This document shows, piece by piece, positions 8,406 to 16,854 of a DNA stretch of 64,000 nt. The stretch is from Cytophagaceae bacterium (GTDB lineage: Bacteria > Bacteroidota > Bacteroidia > Cytophagales > Spirosomataceae), in NCBI GenBank assembly GCA_027491195.1, contig JAIXWQ010000008.1, positions 372,001 to 436,000 on the forward strand. Direction: 5' to 3'. Made by a program: the position numbers and the translations under genes. The notes below the pieces were generated by a model, which was given only the letters and a program-made list of their open reading frames with translations, was not told the DNA's origin and ran no database searches. Numbering within the stretch: the first letter of the stretch is position 1; each line of letters opens with the position of its first letter.

Positions 8406-10241
8406 ATGTGTGGAATCGTAGCGTACATCGGAAAACAAGCAGCATACCCTGTCATTTTAAAGGGGCTGAAGCGTTTAGAATACCGTGGATATGACAGCTC
8501 AGGTATTGCATTATTCGGTGAAACGGTAAACACATTTAAGAAAAAAGGCCGCGTGGCTGAGCTAGAGGCATGGGATGAGGAAATCATTTCTACAGCCACG
8601 GTTGGTATCGGACACACCCGTTGGGCTACCCACGGTGAGCCATCGGATGCGAACGCGCACCCGCACACTTCGAATAGCGGACGTTTGACTTTGGTACACA
8701 ACGGTATCATCGAAAACTACGGTTCTTTAAAGCAAGAATTAGTTCAAAAGGGCTACACATTTAAGAGTGAGACGGATACAGAAGTTTTGGTCAACTTCAT
8801 CGAAGACATCCAAATCAACAATAATTCCTCCTTGGAAGAGGCTATGCGCATCGCATTAAAGCGTGTAGTAGGCGCCTACGTCATCATCGTGATGGAAGAA
8901 GGTTTCCCTAACCGCCTAATCGCAGCTCGCAAAGGATCTCCTTTAGTGATCGGTGTGGGCGAAGGCGAACACTTTTTAGCGTCTGATGCTTCCCCGATTA
9001 TCGAATATACGAAGAAAGTTATCTACGTTAATGACTACGAATTAGCGATTATTTCTCCAGATGAAATCATCTTGAAGAACCTAGGTAACGAACCCATTAC
9101 ACCCTATATCCAACAATTAGACATGGAATTAGCCCAAATCGAAAAGGGCGGTTTCGACCATTTCATGTTGAAAGAAATTTTTGACCAACCAGGCAGCTTA
9201 ACGGATTGTTTACGTGGCCGTTTGGACATGGAAAACTTAACCTTAACGCTAGCGGGCGTGGAAGAACACATGTCCGTGTTCTCTCAAGCGAAACGCATCA
9301 TCATCGTGGCTTGCGGAACTAGCTGGCATGCTGGTTTAGTGGCAGAATACATGATCGAGACGCTTTGCCGCATTCCAGTTGAGGTAGAATACGCATCGGA
9401 ATTCCGCTACAGAAATCCAGTGGTAGGCGAAGGTGATGTATTGATTGCTATTTCCCAAAGTGGCGAAACAGCCGACACCCTAGTTGCCATCGAAAAAGCG
9501 AAGGAAGCGGGAGCCTTTATTTTTGGGGTAGTGAACGCGGTAGGATCATCTATCGCTCGTTTATCTCATTCAGGTGCTTACACGCATGCAGGACCTGAAA
9601 TCGGTGTAGCGAGTACGAAAGCATTTACTGCACAATTAACGGTGCTAGCTATGATGGCCATCAAAATTGGTCGCGAGAAAAAGACAATTACGGAAGCAGA
9701 GTATAACCGCTATTTAGCTGAATTAGCCTTAATCCCAGAAAAAGTAAAGGCTGTTTTAGAAACGCATGAATCTATTAAGGAAGTTGCGAAGCACTACGCA
9801 GATGCACGTGACTTCTTATTCTTAGGTCGTGGATATAACTTCCCAGTGGCCTTAGAGGGCGCATTGAAACTAAAAGAGATCTCTTACATCCACGCGGAAG
9901 GTTATCCAGCTGCCGAAATGAAACACGGTCCTATCGCCCTAGTGGACGAAAACCTACCGGTTTTATTCATCGCAACGAAGGATGCTTACTACGAGAAAAT
10001 CGTTTCGAACATCCAAGAGATCAAAGCCCGCAAAGGAATGGTGATCGCCGTTATTTCAGAAGGTGACACGCAAATCCGCGGTATGGCAGATCACGTGATG
10101 GTCGTTCCAGAGGTAGACGAATTATTAGCACCGCTTATCTCGGTGATCCCAACACAAATACTTTCGTACTACATCGGGGTATTGAGAGGATTGGATGTGG
10201 ATAAGCCTCGTAATCTCGCTAAAAGTGTGACTGTTGAGTAA
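8406..10241 (+). CDS. glmS: Glutamine--fructose-6-phosphate aminotransferase (isomerizing)
   Basis: 611 residues, the normal length. The N-terminal class II glutaminase domain starts MCGIVAYIG with Cys2 as nucleophile; two SIS sugar-isomerase domains follow (first around 285-420, containing ISQSGETADT; second around 455-600), and the C-terminus NLAKSVTVE is the conserved tail that closes the sugar site. The enzyme makes glucosamine-6-phosphate from fructose-6-phosphate and glutamine, the first step to UDP-GlcNAc, peptidoglycan and LPS. It is divergent from the alpha-glucan operon. No glmS ribozyme is visible in the 239-bp upstream region. The stop TAA lies 1 base before the start of the next gene. 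Confidence 0.98.
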   Translation: MCGIVAYIGKQAAYPVILKGLKRLEYRGYDSSGIALFGETVNTFKKKGRVAELEAWDEEIISTATVGIGHTRWATHGEPSDANAHPHTSNSGRLTLVHNGIIENYGSLKQELVQKGYTFKSETDTEVLVNFIEDIQINNNSSLEEAMRIALKRVVGAYVIIVMEEGFPNRLIAARKGSPLVIGVGEGEHFLASDASPIIEYTKKVIYVNDYELAIISPDEIILKNLGNEPITPYIQQLDMELAQIEKGGFDHFMLKEIFDQPGSLTDCLRGRLDMENLTLTLAGVEEHMSVFSQAKRIIIVACGTSWHAGLVAEYMIETLCRIPVEVEYASEFRYRNPVVGEGDVLIAISQSGETADTLVAIEKAKEAGAFIFGVVNAVGSSIARLSHSGAYTHAGPEIGVASTKAFTAQLTVLAMMAIKIGREKKTITEAEYNRYLAELALIPEKVKAVLETHESIKEVAKHYADARDFLFLGRGYNFPVALEGALKLKEISYIHAEGYPAAEMKHGPIALVDENLPVLFIATKDAYYEKIVSNIQEIKARKGMVIAVISEGDTQIRGMADHVMVVPEVDELLAPLISVIPTQILSYYIGVLRGLDVDKPRNLAKSVTVE

Positions 10242-10242
10242 A

Positions 10243-10563
10243 ATGGACATTTTAGATCTCCGCGATTTTGCCTTGAGGCTTCCGGATACGGAAGAATGCC
10301 AGCCTTTTGGGCCTAACCACCTGGTATTTAAGACGAAAGGTAAAATGTTTTTGCTTTTAGACTTAGTTTCTTCGCCGACGACAATTAATTACAAGGCCGT
10401 TCCGGAGGATATTATTGCCCAGAGAGAGGAATTCCCAGATGCTGTTTTTCCTGGATTTCACATGAACAAAAAGCATTGGAATACGATGCACTTAAATCGC
10501 TATTTACCGCAAACTAAAGTCCTCGAATTCATTCGGACGTCCCACTCCCTGATTAAAAAATAA
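10243..10563 (+). CDS. MmcQ/YjbR family protein
   Basis: A 106-residue protein from the ATG at 10243 (MDILDLRDFALRLPDTEE). An in-frame TTG at 10234 would overlap glmS and is a less likely start. The pattern of an early LPxTEE-like segment, FKTKGKMFLLL, the basic segment MNKKHWNTMHL and a terminal helix fits the MmcQ/YjbR fold (CyaY-like), a small cytoplasmic family often called DNA-binding but without a settled function. It follows glmS by 1 base and precedes the ABC transporter genes by 32 bases, so it is probably cotranscribed with glmS. Confidence 0.8.
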   Translation: MDILDLRDFALRLPDTEECQPFGPNHLVFKTKGKMFLLLDLVSSPTTINYKAVPEDIIAQREEFPDAVFPGFHMNKKHWNTMHLNRYLPQTKVLEFIRTSHSLIKK

Positions 10564-10595
10564 AACCTTTTTCTGTTTTTGGGTGTTTACGAAAT

Positions 10596-11507
10596 ATGCC
10601 TGAGAAAATTATTGAAGTCCGAAATCTATCGAAACGATTCGGATCCTTCCAAGCCGTTCACGATGTGAGCTTTAGCGTTTTTAAAGGGGATGTTTTTGGT
10701 TTTTTAGGTCCCAATGGGGCAGGAAAAAGCACCAGCATTCGCTGTTTGAATTCCTTAATTAAGCCGGATAGTGGAACGGTCGAACTTTTTGGAGAATCAA
10801 TTGCGACACATCGAGAGTCCATTTTAGGGCGTGTGGGTAGCATTATTGAGAAACCTGATTTCTACAAATACCTATCTGCCTACCGAAACTTAGAGATCTT
10901 TTCCCGCATTTCTGGAAAACCTTCTTCGAAACGAGAAATCTACAAGATGCTCGACTTTGTGGGATTAGGTGGACGAGAGAAAGATAAATTTGCTGGTTTT
11001 TCCCACGGCATGAAACAGCGCCTGGGCATCGCCCAGACACTTTTACACAACCCAGACCTCATTATTTTAGATGAACCTACGACAGGTTTAGATCCTCAGG
11101 GAATTATCGACATCCGAAATTTGATTTTGCGTTTGCGAAACGAACAAAACAAAACGGTACTCTTGTCTTCTCATAATTTGGCAGAAATCGAACTAATTTG
11201 TAATCGCATGGTGATTATTAATAAGGGCCGTTCGATTGTGGAAGGAAGTGTGAGTGATTTGATGAACAGCGAAAACCTGATATTGCGCTTAGAGGCGAGC
11301 CCACTACCCGCTGCAAAAAACACCTTATTAGCCTGGAAACCCACCCTTTTATGGGATAATGTAGGCGATAGTTCCATCCAATTTCCGATCGAAAAGTCCG
11401 AAATTCCGGCACTCACTAAATTATTAGTGGACAATAACATCGAGATTTTTTCACTAGAGGCGAAACGCACGCTAGAGGATTATTTCATTAAAATTGTGAA
11501 CCAATGA
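10596..11507 (+). CDS. ABC transporter ATP-binding protein (ABC-2 exporter type)
   Basis: 303 residues. Walker A GPNGAGKST (about 39-47), an FSHGMKQRLGIAQ signature variant with SHG in place of SGG (about 134-147), Walker B LIILDEPTTGLDP (about 156-168) and the switch His in LLSSHNLAE are all present. A C-terminal extension of about 90 residues follows the nucleotide-binding domain, as in CcmA/YhcH-type ATPases of ABC-2 systems. It powers the permease encoded next, whose ATG overlaps this gene's stop by 4 bases. Substrate unknown. The signature variant FSHGMKQR is a common one in this subfamily and does not suggest loss of function. Confidence 0.93.
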   Translation: MPEKIIEVRNLSKRFGSFQAVHDVSFSVFKGDVFGFLGPNGAGKSTSIRCLNSLIKPDSGTVELFGESIATHRESILGRVGSIIEKPDFYKYLSAYRNLEIFSRISGKPSSKREIYKMLDFVGLGGREKDKFAGFSHGMKQRLGIAQTLLHNPDLIILDEPTTGLDPQGIIDIRNLILRLRNEQNKTVLLSSHNLAEIELICNRMVIINKGRSIVEGSVSDLMNSENLILRLEASPLPAAKNTLLAWKPTLLWDNVGDSSIQFPIEKSEIPALTKLLVDNNIEIFSLEAKRTLEDYFIKIVNQ

Positions 11508-12349
11508 TCCTCCTTCATAGCTTATACAACGAAATTATCAAGATTGCGCTGAAACCGCGCTCCTACTTAGGTTTAGCTGCGATCACCGTCTTAGTAGGCG
11601 TGATTCAATTCGCGCTAAAGGCAGATGGAATGTCCATCATCTCCTTTGTGACCGCTTCTTTTGAACAGACTTTGACCTTTGAGGGGAACGTGTTGAATGG
11701 AAATTTAGTGGCTTTCATCATTTTGCAGATGTTATTAATCCAAATCCCGCTACTCGTTGCTTTAGTCACAGGAGATTTAGTGTCTGGTGAAGCGGCCATG
11801 GGCACCATTCGCATGTTAGCGACGAAACCTATTTCTCGCATTCAATTATTGCTTTCGAAATTCATTGCGGGTGGTATTTATACCCTGATTGTCATTTTAT
11901 GGATGGGTATTATGTCTGTAGTGGTGGGAAAATTGCTTTTTGGGACGGGAGACATGATGGTCTTGAACTCGGATGGATTAGTGATTTTACAGGAGGCGGA
12001 TGTGAATTGGCGGTATTTGGGCGGCTTTGCGGTGGCCTTTTTAGCCCTTTTTACGGTTAGTTCATTGTCGATTTGTTTGTCCTGTTTCACGGATAATTCG
12101 ATCGGACCTATCGTTGCGACGATGTCGGTCATCCTCTTGTTTACAATCATTGGGACATTGGATGTACGCGTTTTTGACCAGATTAAACCTTATTTATTTA
12201 CGACTCACATGGCCTCTTGGCGTTCCTTCTTCGAGGATCCCTTGCCTATGGATGCGATCTGGCGGTCTATTGCCGTTTTAGTGGCCCATAATGTGGTGTT
12301 GATTTCCGTCTCGCTTTACACGTTTCACAGAAAAGATATTCAATCCTAA
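11504..12349 (+). CDS. ABC-2 type transporter permease
   Basis: 281 residues with about six hydrophobic segments (roughly 20-40, 65-90, 115-140, 170-195, 205-225 and 255-275). The stretch GDLVSGEAAMGTIRMLATKPISR (about 89-111) is the conserved cytoplasmic coupling segment of ABC-2 permeases (NatB/YhaP-like). It forms the inner-membrane part of an exporter with the preceding ATPase, presumably as a dimer. The start overlaps the ATPase stop by 4 bases, and its own stop shares one base with the next start (TAATG). The third gene being LolA-like hints at a cargo handed to the periplasm or outer membrane, but the substrate is not deducible. Confidence 0.9.
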   Translation: MILLHSLYNEIIKIALKPRSYLGLAAITVLVGVIQFALKADGMSIISFVTASFEQTLTFEGNVLNGNLVAFIILQMLLIQIPLLVALVTGDLVSGEAAMGTIRMLATKPISRIQLLLSKFIAGGIYTLIVILWMGIMSVVVGKLLFGTGDMMVLNSDGLVILQEADVNWRYLGGFAVAFLALFTVSSLSICLSCFTDNSIGPIVATMSVILLFTIIGTLDVRVFDQIKPYLFTTHMASWRSFFEDPLPMDAIWRSIAVLVAHNVVLISVSLYTFHRKDIQS

Positions 12350-13014
12350 TGCGATATTTATTCCTATTTCTTACTTTTTCCCTGTTCGCTCAAGATGCGA
12401 ATAAGACGGTGGCTCAGGTGTTAGCGCGCATGAACAAGGTGCGTGATTACCGAGTGGAAACGCAGATTAAATCGGATATTCCCTTGATTAAAATTATGCC
12501 CGCGAAGGCGACGATTTATTTTAAGCAGCCGGAAAAATTTCGGATGATTACGAAGGGGATTGCTATTTTGCCAAAAAAAGGATTCACGGACCTCACCGCT
12601 CTTCTACGTGATAAATCCGCCTACAACGCGCTTTTCACGGGTTTTGAGGTCATCAACGGAGTGAAGTCTGAATCCATCACCTTATTACCTACGGATGATT
12701 CTGGGGAAATCGTTCTAGCAAAAATCTGGGTAGATCCGAGCGCTGATGTTATCCTAAAATCCCAAATTACGTCCAGAACGAATGGAACGGTTCTATCCAC
12801 GTATGTGTATGGGGCTGAGAAAGCTTTTGGGCTACCCTCTGAAATGAATATCACGGTGGATGTGAAAAAATTCAAGATTCCAAAAGGGGTGGTCGTCGAT
12901 ATTAACCGCACGGCAGTCGCACCGGTGAATACACGAAAAACAGGCCAAATTCACCTCCTACTATCGAATTACGTGATCAATCAAGGAATTGAAGATAAAT
13001 TCTTCAAAGAATAG
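12349..13014 (+). CDS. LolA-like periplasmic protein linked to the ABC-2 transporter
   Basis: 221 residues with a short signal peptide (MRYLFLFLTFSLFAQ). The rest is predicted all-beta with the pattern of outer-membrane lipoprotein-sorting proteins: an early helix (TVAQVLARMNKVRDYRVETQI), then antiparallel strands including KATIYFKQPEKFRMI and IWVDPSADVILKSQI. LolA-like folds bind acyl chains and carry lipids or lipoproteins across the periplasm. Translation is coupled to the permease through a one-base overlap. It is not canonical LolA, which in Bacteroidota is usually encoded elsewhere. An alternative is a solute-binding or lipid-binding accessory of the exporter. Confidence 0.7.
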   Translation: MRYLFLFLTFSLFAQDANKTVAQVLARMNKVRDYRVETQIKSDIPLIKIMPAKATIYFKQPEKFRMITKGIAILPKKGFTDLTALLRDKSAYNALFTGFEVINGVKSESITLLPTDDSGEIVLAKIWVDPSADVILKSQITSRTNGTVLSTYVYGAEKAFGLPSEMNITVDVKKFKIPKGVVVDINRTAVAPVNTRKTGQIHLLLSNYVINQGIEDKFFKE

Positions 13015-13088
13015 TCTCTCCTTCTTGTACTATATTACCGATAGCTTTCGTTCTTTTTTCGTAATTTAGATTCCTAAATCGAAAATAA

Positions 13089-14144
13089 ATGAAGCGCTTA
13101 ATTTTGGGGTTACTACTGTTCGTGGGCTTTTCAGCCTCTTCCCAAAACTGGGCGTTGAACGGATTCAAAAAAGCGGATGCTGTCAATCCCATCTTGAAAC
13201 CCTCCTTAGAGGCTCGCTTCTTAGATCCCATTTCCGGTAAAATGGTAGGCTGGGAAAACAAAAACGTATTAAATCCGACCGCCCTTATTCGCAACGGAAT
13301 CGTTCATTTACTTTACCGCGCACAGGATTCACTCGGAACCTCCCGCATCGGTCTAGCCACTAGTACAGATGGGATTCATTTTACCAAACAGCCCAAACCC
13401 ATCTTATTTCCCTCCAATGACTCCTTTCGCGGTTTCGAATGGCCAGGAGGCATCGAAGACCCTCGGATTGTTGAAACTTCAAACGGCGGCTATTTCCTCA
13501 CTTACACTTCCTATGACGGAAAAGTAGCTAGACTTTGTGGTGCTTTTTCAAGAGACTTACAAACTTGGGAGAAAATAGGACCCTTATTTACCTCCGAAAA
13601 ATACCTGAATACCTGGTCGAAATCAGGAGCACTCGTTTCAGTCCAGCAGGGCAGTCGTTTAGTCGCTCATCAGATGAATGGATTATATTATATGTATTTT
13701 GGTGATACTGATTTGTTCCTTGCCACTTCCAAAGATTTACGTCATTGGGACGTCTTAGAAAATGCGGAATCAGGTGTACGTTTATCTGTTTTAAAGCCTC
13801 GTGCGGGCTATTTCGATAGCCGATTAGTGGAACCCGGACCTTATGCTCTACTGCGCAAAGAAGGTATTTTGCTTATTTATAATAGCTCAAACGCGGCTAA
13901 TTATAACGAAGCACGTTTCCCAAAATTCACCTATGCCGCTGGCCAAGTTTTATTTGATGCAGGTAAACCCTACAAGGTTTTAGCGCGAACTTCGAAGCCC
14001 TTTATTTGGCCAGATAAACCCTATGAAAAAATCGGGGAAGTGAATGAAGTATGTTTTGTGGAAGGCCTCGTGCCCTATAAAAATAAATGGTTCCTCTATT
14101 ATGGAACCGCAGACTCTAAAATCGCTGTTTCCATCAAAGAATGA
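13089..14144 (+). CDS. Exported GH130 family protein (mannoside phosphorylase-like)
   Basis: 351 residues with a signal peptide (MKRLILGLLLFVGFSASSQ). A five-bladed propeller pattern is suggested by repeated strand motifs; the family hallmarks NPTALIRNG (about 62-70), VHLLYRA, RIGLATSTDGIHF and GGIEDPRI with the proton-donor Asp124 are all visible. GH130 enzymes phosphorolyse or hydrolyse beta-mannosides. Most phosphorylases are cytoplasmic; an exported member more likely acts as a hydrolase or on a periplasmic glycan. The following gene starts 4 bases before this one ends. The 74-bp gap before it holds no clear -7 element. Confidence 0.85.
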   Translation: MKRLILGLLLFVGFSASSQNWALNGFKKADAVNPILKPSLEARFLDPISGKMVGWENKNVLNPTALIRNGIVHLLYRAQDSLGTSRIGLATSTDGIHFTKQPKPILFPSNDSFRGFEWPGGIEDPRIVETSNGGYFLTYTSYDGKVARLCGAFSRDLQTWEKIGPLFTSEKYLNTWSKSGALVSVQQGSRLVAHQMNGLYYMYFGDTDLFLATSKDLRHWDVLENAESGVRLSVLKPRAGYFDSRLVEPGPYALLRKEGILLIYNSSNAANYNEARFPKFTYAAGQVLFDAGKPYKVLARTSKPFIWPDKPYEKIGEVNEVCFVEGLVPYKNKWFLYYGTADSKIAVSIKE

Positions 14145-14536
14145 ATCGATTAGGCCTACATAGCGTTCACCACATCGCGATCATCTGCTCGGATTATGCG
14201 CGTTCGAAAGCCTTCTACACGGAGGACTTAGGACTCGAAATCATCCGTGAAGTATATCGTGCGGAACGCGATTCCTATAAATTGGATTTAGCTTTGAACG
14301 AGCACTATGTAATTGAATTGTTTTCGTTCCCTAACCCGCCTGCCCGTCCTTCGAGGCCGGAAAGCACGGGCTTAAGGCACTTAGCATTTCAAGTAGAAAA
14401 CCTGGATTTTACGGTTCAGGAGTTAACTAAAAAAGGCATCACATCGGAGCCTATTCGCATCGATGAGTTCACAGGAAAGCGATTTACTTTTATCGCAGAT
14501 CCCGATGATTTGCCGCTTGAATTTTATGAAATATGA
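14141..14536 (+). CDS. VOC family protein (YaeR / GloA2-like)
   Basis: 131 residues forming two beta-alpha-beta-beta-beta units: SVHHIAIICSDYARSKAFYTEDLGLEIIRE and LRHLAFQVENLDFTVQELTKK. Candidate metal ligands are the His of VHHIAI, Glu in YVIELFSF, His in LRHLAF and Glu in LPLEFYEI, as in glyoxalase I-like proteins of the SMU1112c/YaeR group. Activity on methylglyoxal-type substrates is possible but unproven. The ATG overlaps the GH130 stop by 4 bases and the stop overlaps the DUF4954 start by 4 bases, so the three genes form one translationally coupled unit. Confidence 0.85.
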   Translation: MNRLGLHSVHHIAIICSDYARSKAFYTEDLGLEIIREVYRAERDSYKLDLALNEHYVIELFSFPNPPARPSRPESTGLRHLAFQVENLDFTVQELTKKGITSEPIRIDEFTGKRFTFIADPDDLPLEFYEI

Positions 14537-16683
14537 ATAGAATTGATAAAAAACCCCTTTCCAAACTCGGATTTGAATTCGTAACGCCTGCTTTTTTAGA
14601 AGAAGGCCAAACCGAATTCGACCACCGAAATTCCACTATCGACTTAGCCGCTTACCGTGCTTTAGCACCTCGGGAAATTAGTATTCTGGAGGCGAATTTG
14701 AACGAGGCTGAGAACTGGAAAGATGTATGGGTGAAAGAGGGCTTTAATCCTTATTTAGTGAAGAATTGCCGCTTTTTTGGGGTGAATCGCATCGGCATTT
14801 TGGAAAGCTGCTACCTTGAATTCAAGAACCTGCGCATGCCGGTGGGCTTATACAATAGCACCTTGATTTCGTGTGATTTTGGCGATAATGTGGCGATCGA
14901 TCGCGTGAATTTATTATCTCATTACCAAATCGGAAATGAAGTGATGATCCTTCAAGTGAACGAGTTAGCGACCACAGCGACCGCGAAATTCGGAAATGGT
15001 ATTGTGAAAAAAGGAGAGGAAGAACGTATCCGTATTTGGATGGAATTAGGCAACGAAAACGGTGGCCGCAAGGTCATTCCTTTCGTAGGAATGAAACCGG
15101 CTGATGCCTTTTTATGGACTCAAGACCGCGAGGACAGCCTATTGCAAGCAAAATACAAAGAGATGACCATCCAGGAATTCTCTTCTAAACGCGGATTCTA
15201 TGGTCAAATCGGCGATCGCACCGTCATCAAAAACACCGGAATCATCAAAGACGTCAATATGGGTACCGACACCTATATCAAAGGCGCAAACAAATTAAAA
15301 AACTTAACGATCATTTCGAACGCCGAAGCCTCCACCCAAATAGGCGAAGGTTGCGAAATCGTCAACGGAATTATCCACGAAGGCTGTCGCATTTTCTACG
15401 GGGTAAAAGCGGTTCGTTTTATCTTAGCGGCCCATTCGCAATTGAAATATGGCGCGCGTTTGATCAACTCCTTCTTAGGTAGTAATTCGACTATTTCTTG
15501 CTGCGAAGTATTAAATGCCTTGATTTTCCCGGCCCACGAGCAACACCACAACAACTCGTTCTTGTGTGCTGCGATCGTAAAAGGCCAAAGCAACATGGCC
15601 GCCGGTGCCACCCTCGGTTCTAACCACAATTCACGTGGAGCGGATGGGGAATTGCAGGCGGGACGTGGATTTTGGCCCGGCTTATCAGTAGCCTTAAAAC
15701 ACAATTCGAAGTTCGCTTCGTTTAACTTGATTTCGAAAGGAAATTATCCTGGTGAAATCCACAATCCTCTACCCTTCTCGCTCATCGGAAACGACGATTC
15801 TGAAGGTGGATTATTAATCATCGCCGGCTATTGGTTCCAGTACAATATGTATGCACTAGCCCGCAACGCTTGGAAATTCGCGGCTAGGGACCAAAGAACG
15901 GACAAAGACATGTTGCTTGAATTCGACTTCTTGGCGCCTGACACCGTTTCTGAAATCTTGCAAGGGATTAAATTATTGGAAAAATGGGTTTCTGAATCCC
16001 TAGGCGGAGGAGATGGCAAAGCCTGGTTGCAAGACCCAGCAAACGCTTCGAACCCTCTAGCGATCTACGCCACCGGCATCGAAAACACGAAACGTAGAAC
16101 ACGCATCGCGAAGGCACATAGAGCCTACCAGATTTTCCATGACTTATTGAATTACCATGCCGCCAAAGAATGGTTAGCCACTTCCGAGCGTCATCCAACG
16201 AAATCGCCAGCAGAACTTCTACAAGCAACCTTGAAGAACGCGACGGCGATCCAAGTTTGGGAAAACCTAGGCGGTCAACTCATTCCATCCGGTGTTATCC
16301 AAGACATGAAAAATGATGTCAAATCAGGAAAAATCACCCGCTGGAAACAAGTACACGAATTCTACGAAAAGCAGGCGGCCTTGTACCCAGAACAAAAATT
16401 CGAAAATGCCCTGAACGGCCTATTACAAATCAACCCACAAGCTTTCGAAAACATTCCAGCCTGGATCGATCGCGCCATCGCTACCTCTGATTTCCTTACT
16501 GCAGGTATCGAACGCTCTCGCTCGAAAGACTACGAAGATCCGTTCCGCTTAGCGATGTTTGGCAATGCCAAAGAACTCGACGCCGTAATCGGTGAAGTAA
16601 AGGATAATGAATTTATTCAGGAGGCTAAGGTGCGGGCGGTAGTGTTTAGGGAGAAACTGGAAAGTTTAAAGAATAAAGCATAA
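14533..16683 (+). CDS. DUF4954 family protein with left-handed beta-helix
   Basis: 716 residues, cytoplasmic (no signal peptide). The segment 75-420 is a series of hexapeptide-like turns (for example GDRTVIKNTGIIKDVNMGTD, IGEGCEIVNGIIHEGC, KGQSNMAAGATLGSNHNSRG) that would form a left-handed beta-helix as in sugar-nucleotide acyl- or nucleotidyltransferases. A helical C-terminal part follows (about 480-716). The conserved glycine-rich GATLGSNHNSRGADGELQAG segment suggests a substrate loop. The family is widespread in Bacteroidota without a known function. It is the last gene of the GH130-VOC-DUF4954 unit. Its last codons and stop lie inside the left arm of an interspersed inverted repeat (16665-16692), so the C-terminal LKNKA may be repeat-derived. 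Confidence 0.8.
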   Translation: MNRIDKKPLSKLGFEFVTPAFLEEGQTEFDHRNSTIDLAAYRALAPREISILEANLNEAENWKDVWVKEGFNPYLVKNCRFFGVNRIGILESCYLEFKNLRMPVGLYNSTLISCDFGDNVAIDRVNLLSHYQIGNEVMILQVNELATTATAKFGNGIVKKGEEERIRIWMELGNENGGRKVIPFVGMKPADAFLWTQDREDSLLQAKYKEMTIQEFSSKRGFYGQIGDRTVIKNTGIIKDVNMGTDTYIKGANKLKNLTIISNAEASTQIGEGCEIVNGIIHEGCRIFYGVKAVRFILAAHSQLKYGARLINSFLGSNSTISCCEVLNALIFPAHEQHHNNSFLCAAIVKGQSNMAAGATLGSNHNSRGADGELQAGRGFWPGLSVALKHNSKFASFNLISKGNYPGEIHNPLPFSLIGNDDSEGGLLIIAGYWFQYNMYALARNAWKFAARDQRTDKDMLLEFDFLAPDTVSEILQGIKLLEKWVSESLGGGDGKAWLQDPANASNPLAIYATGIENTKRRTRIAKAHRAYQIFHDLLNYHAAKEWLATSERHPTKSPAELLQATLKNATAIQVWENLGGQLIPSGVIQDMKNDVKSGKITRWKQVHEFYEKQAALYPEQKFENALNGLLQINPQAFENIPAWIDRAIATSDFLTAGIERSRSKDYEDPFRLAMFGNAKELDAVIGEVKDNEFIQEAKVRAVVFREKLESLKNKA

Positions 16684-16840
16684 AGAATAAATGTTAGTCG
16701 CCTTCGGCTTAGTCAAAAAGTCGCCTGCGGCTTAGTCTGAAGTGATAAAATAAAACATTTCTGAAGACATAAAAAATGGGACCTCGGTCCCATTTTTTAT
16801 TCCAAATTTATAATTTGTGCTTTATTCTTTATGCTTTAAA
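16665..16840. repeat. Inverted-repeat element built of AATAAAG/CATAAAG heptamers (copy 1)
   Basis: The arms 16665-16692 and 16813-16840 are inverted repeats matching at 24 of 28 positions. Each arm is made of tandem 7-mers of the type AATAAAG or CATAAAG. The 120-bp centre holds a direct repeat of a 19-mer (16696-16714 and 16719-16737, one difference) and a terminator hairpin. The left arm includes the last codons and stop of the DUF4954 gene. The same kind of arm occurs at 51705-51792. Confidence 0.7.
16771..16798. terminator. Bidirectional intrinsic terminator between DUF4954 gene and M28 peptidase
   Basis: AAAAAATGGGACC pairs perfectly with GGTCCCATTTTTT around a minimal centre, giving a GC core flanked by an A-run and a T-run. 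It can end transcripts arriving from both convergent genes. Confidence 0.9.
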
Positions 16841-16854
16841 AATTGTTACGCAAA

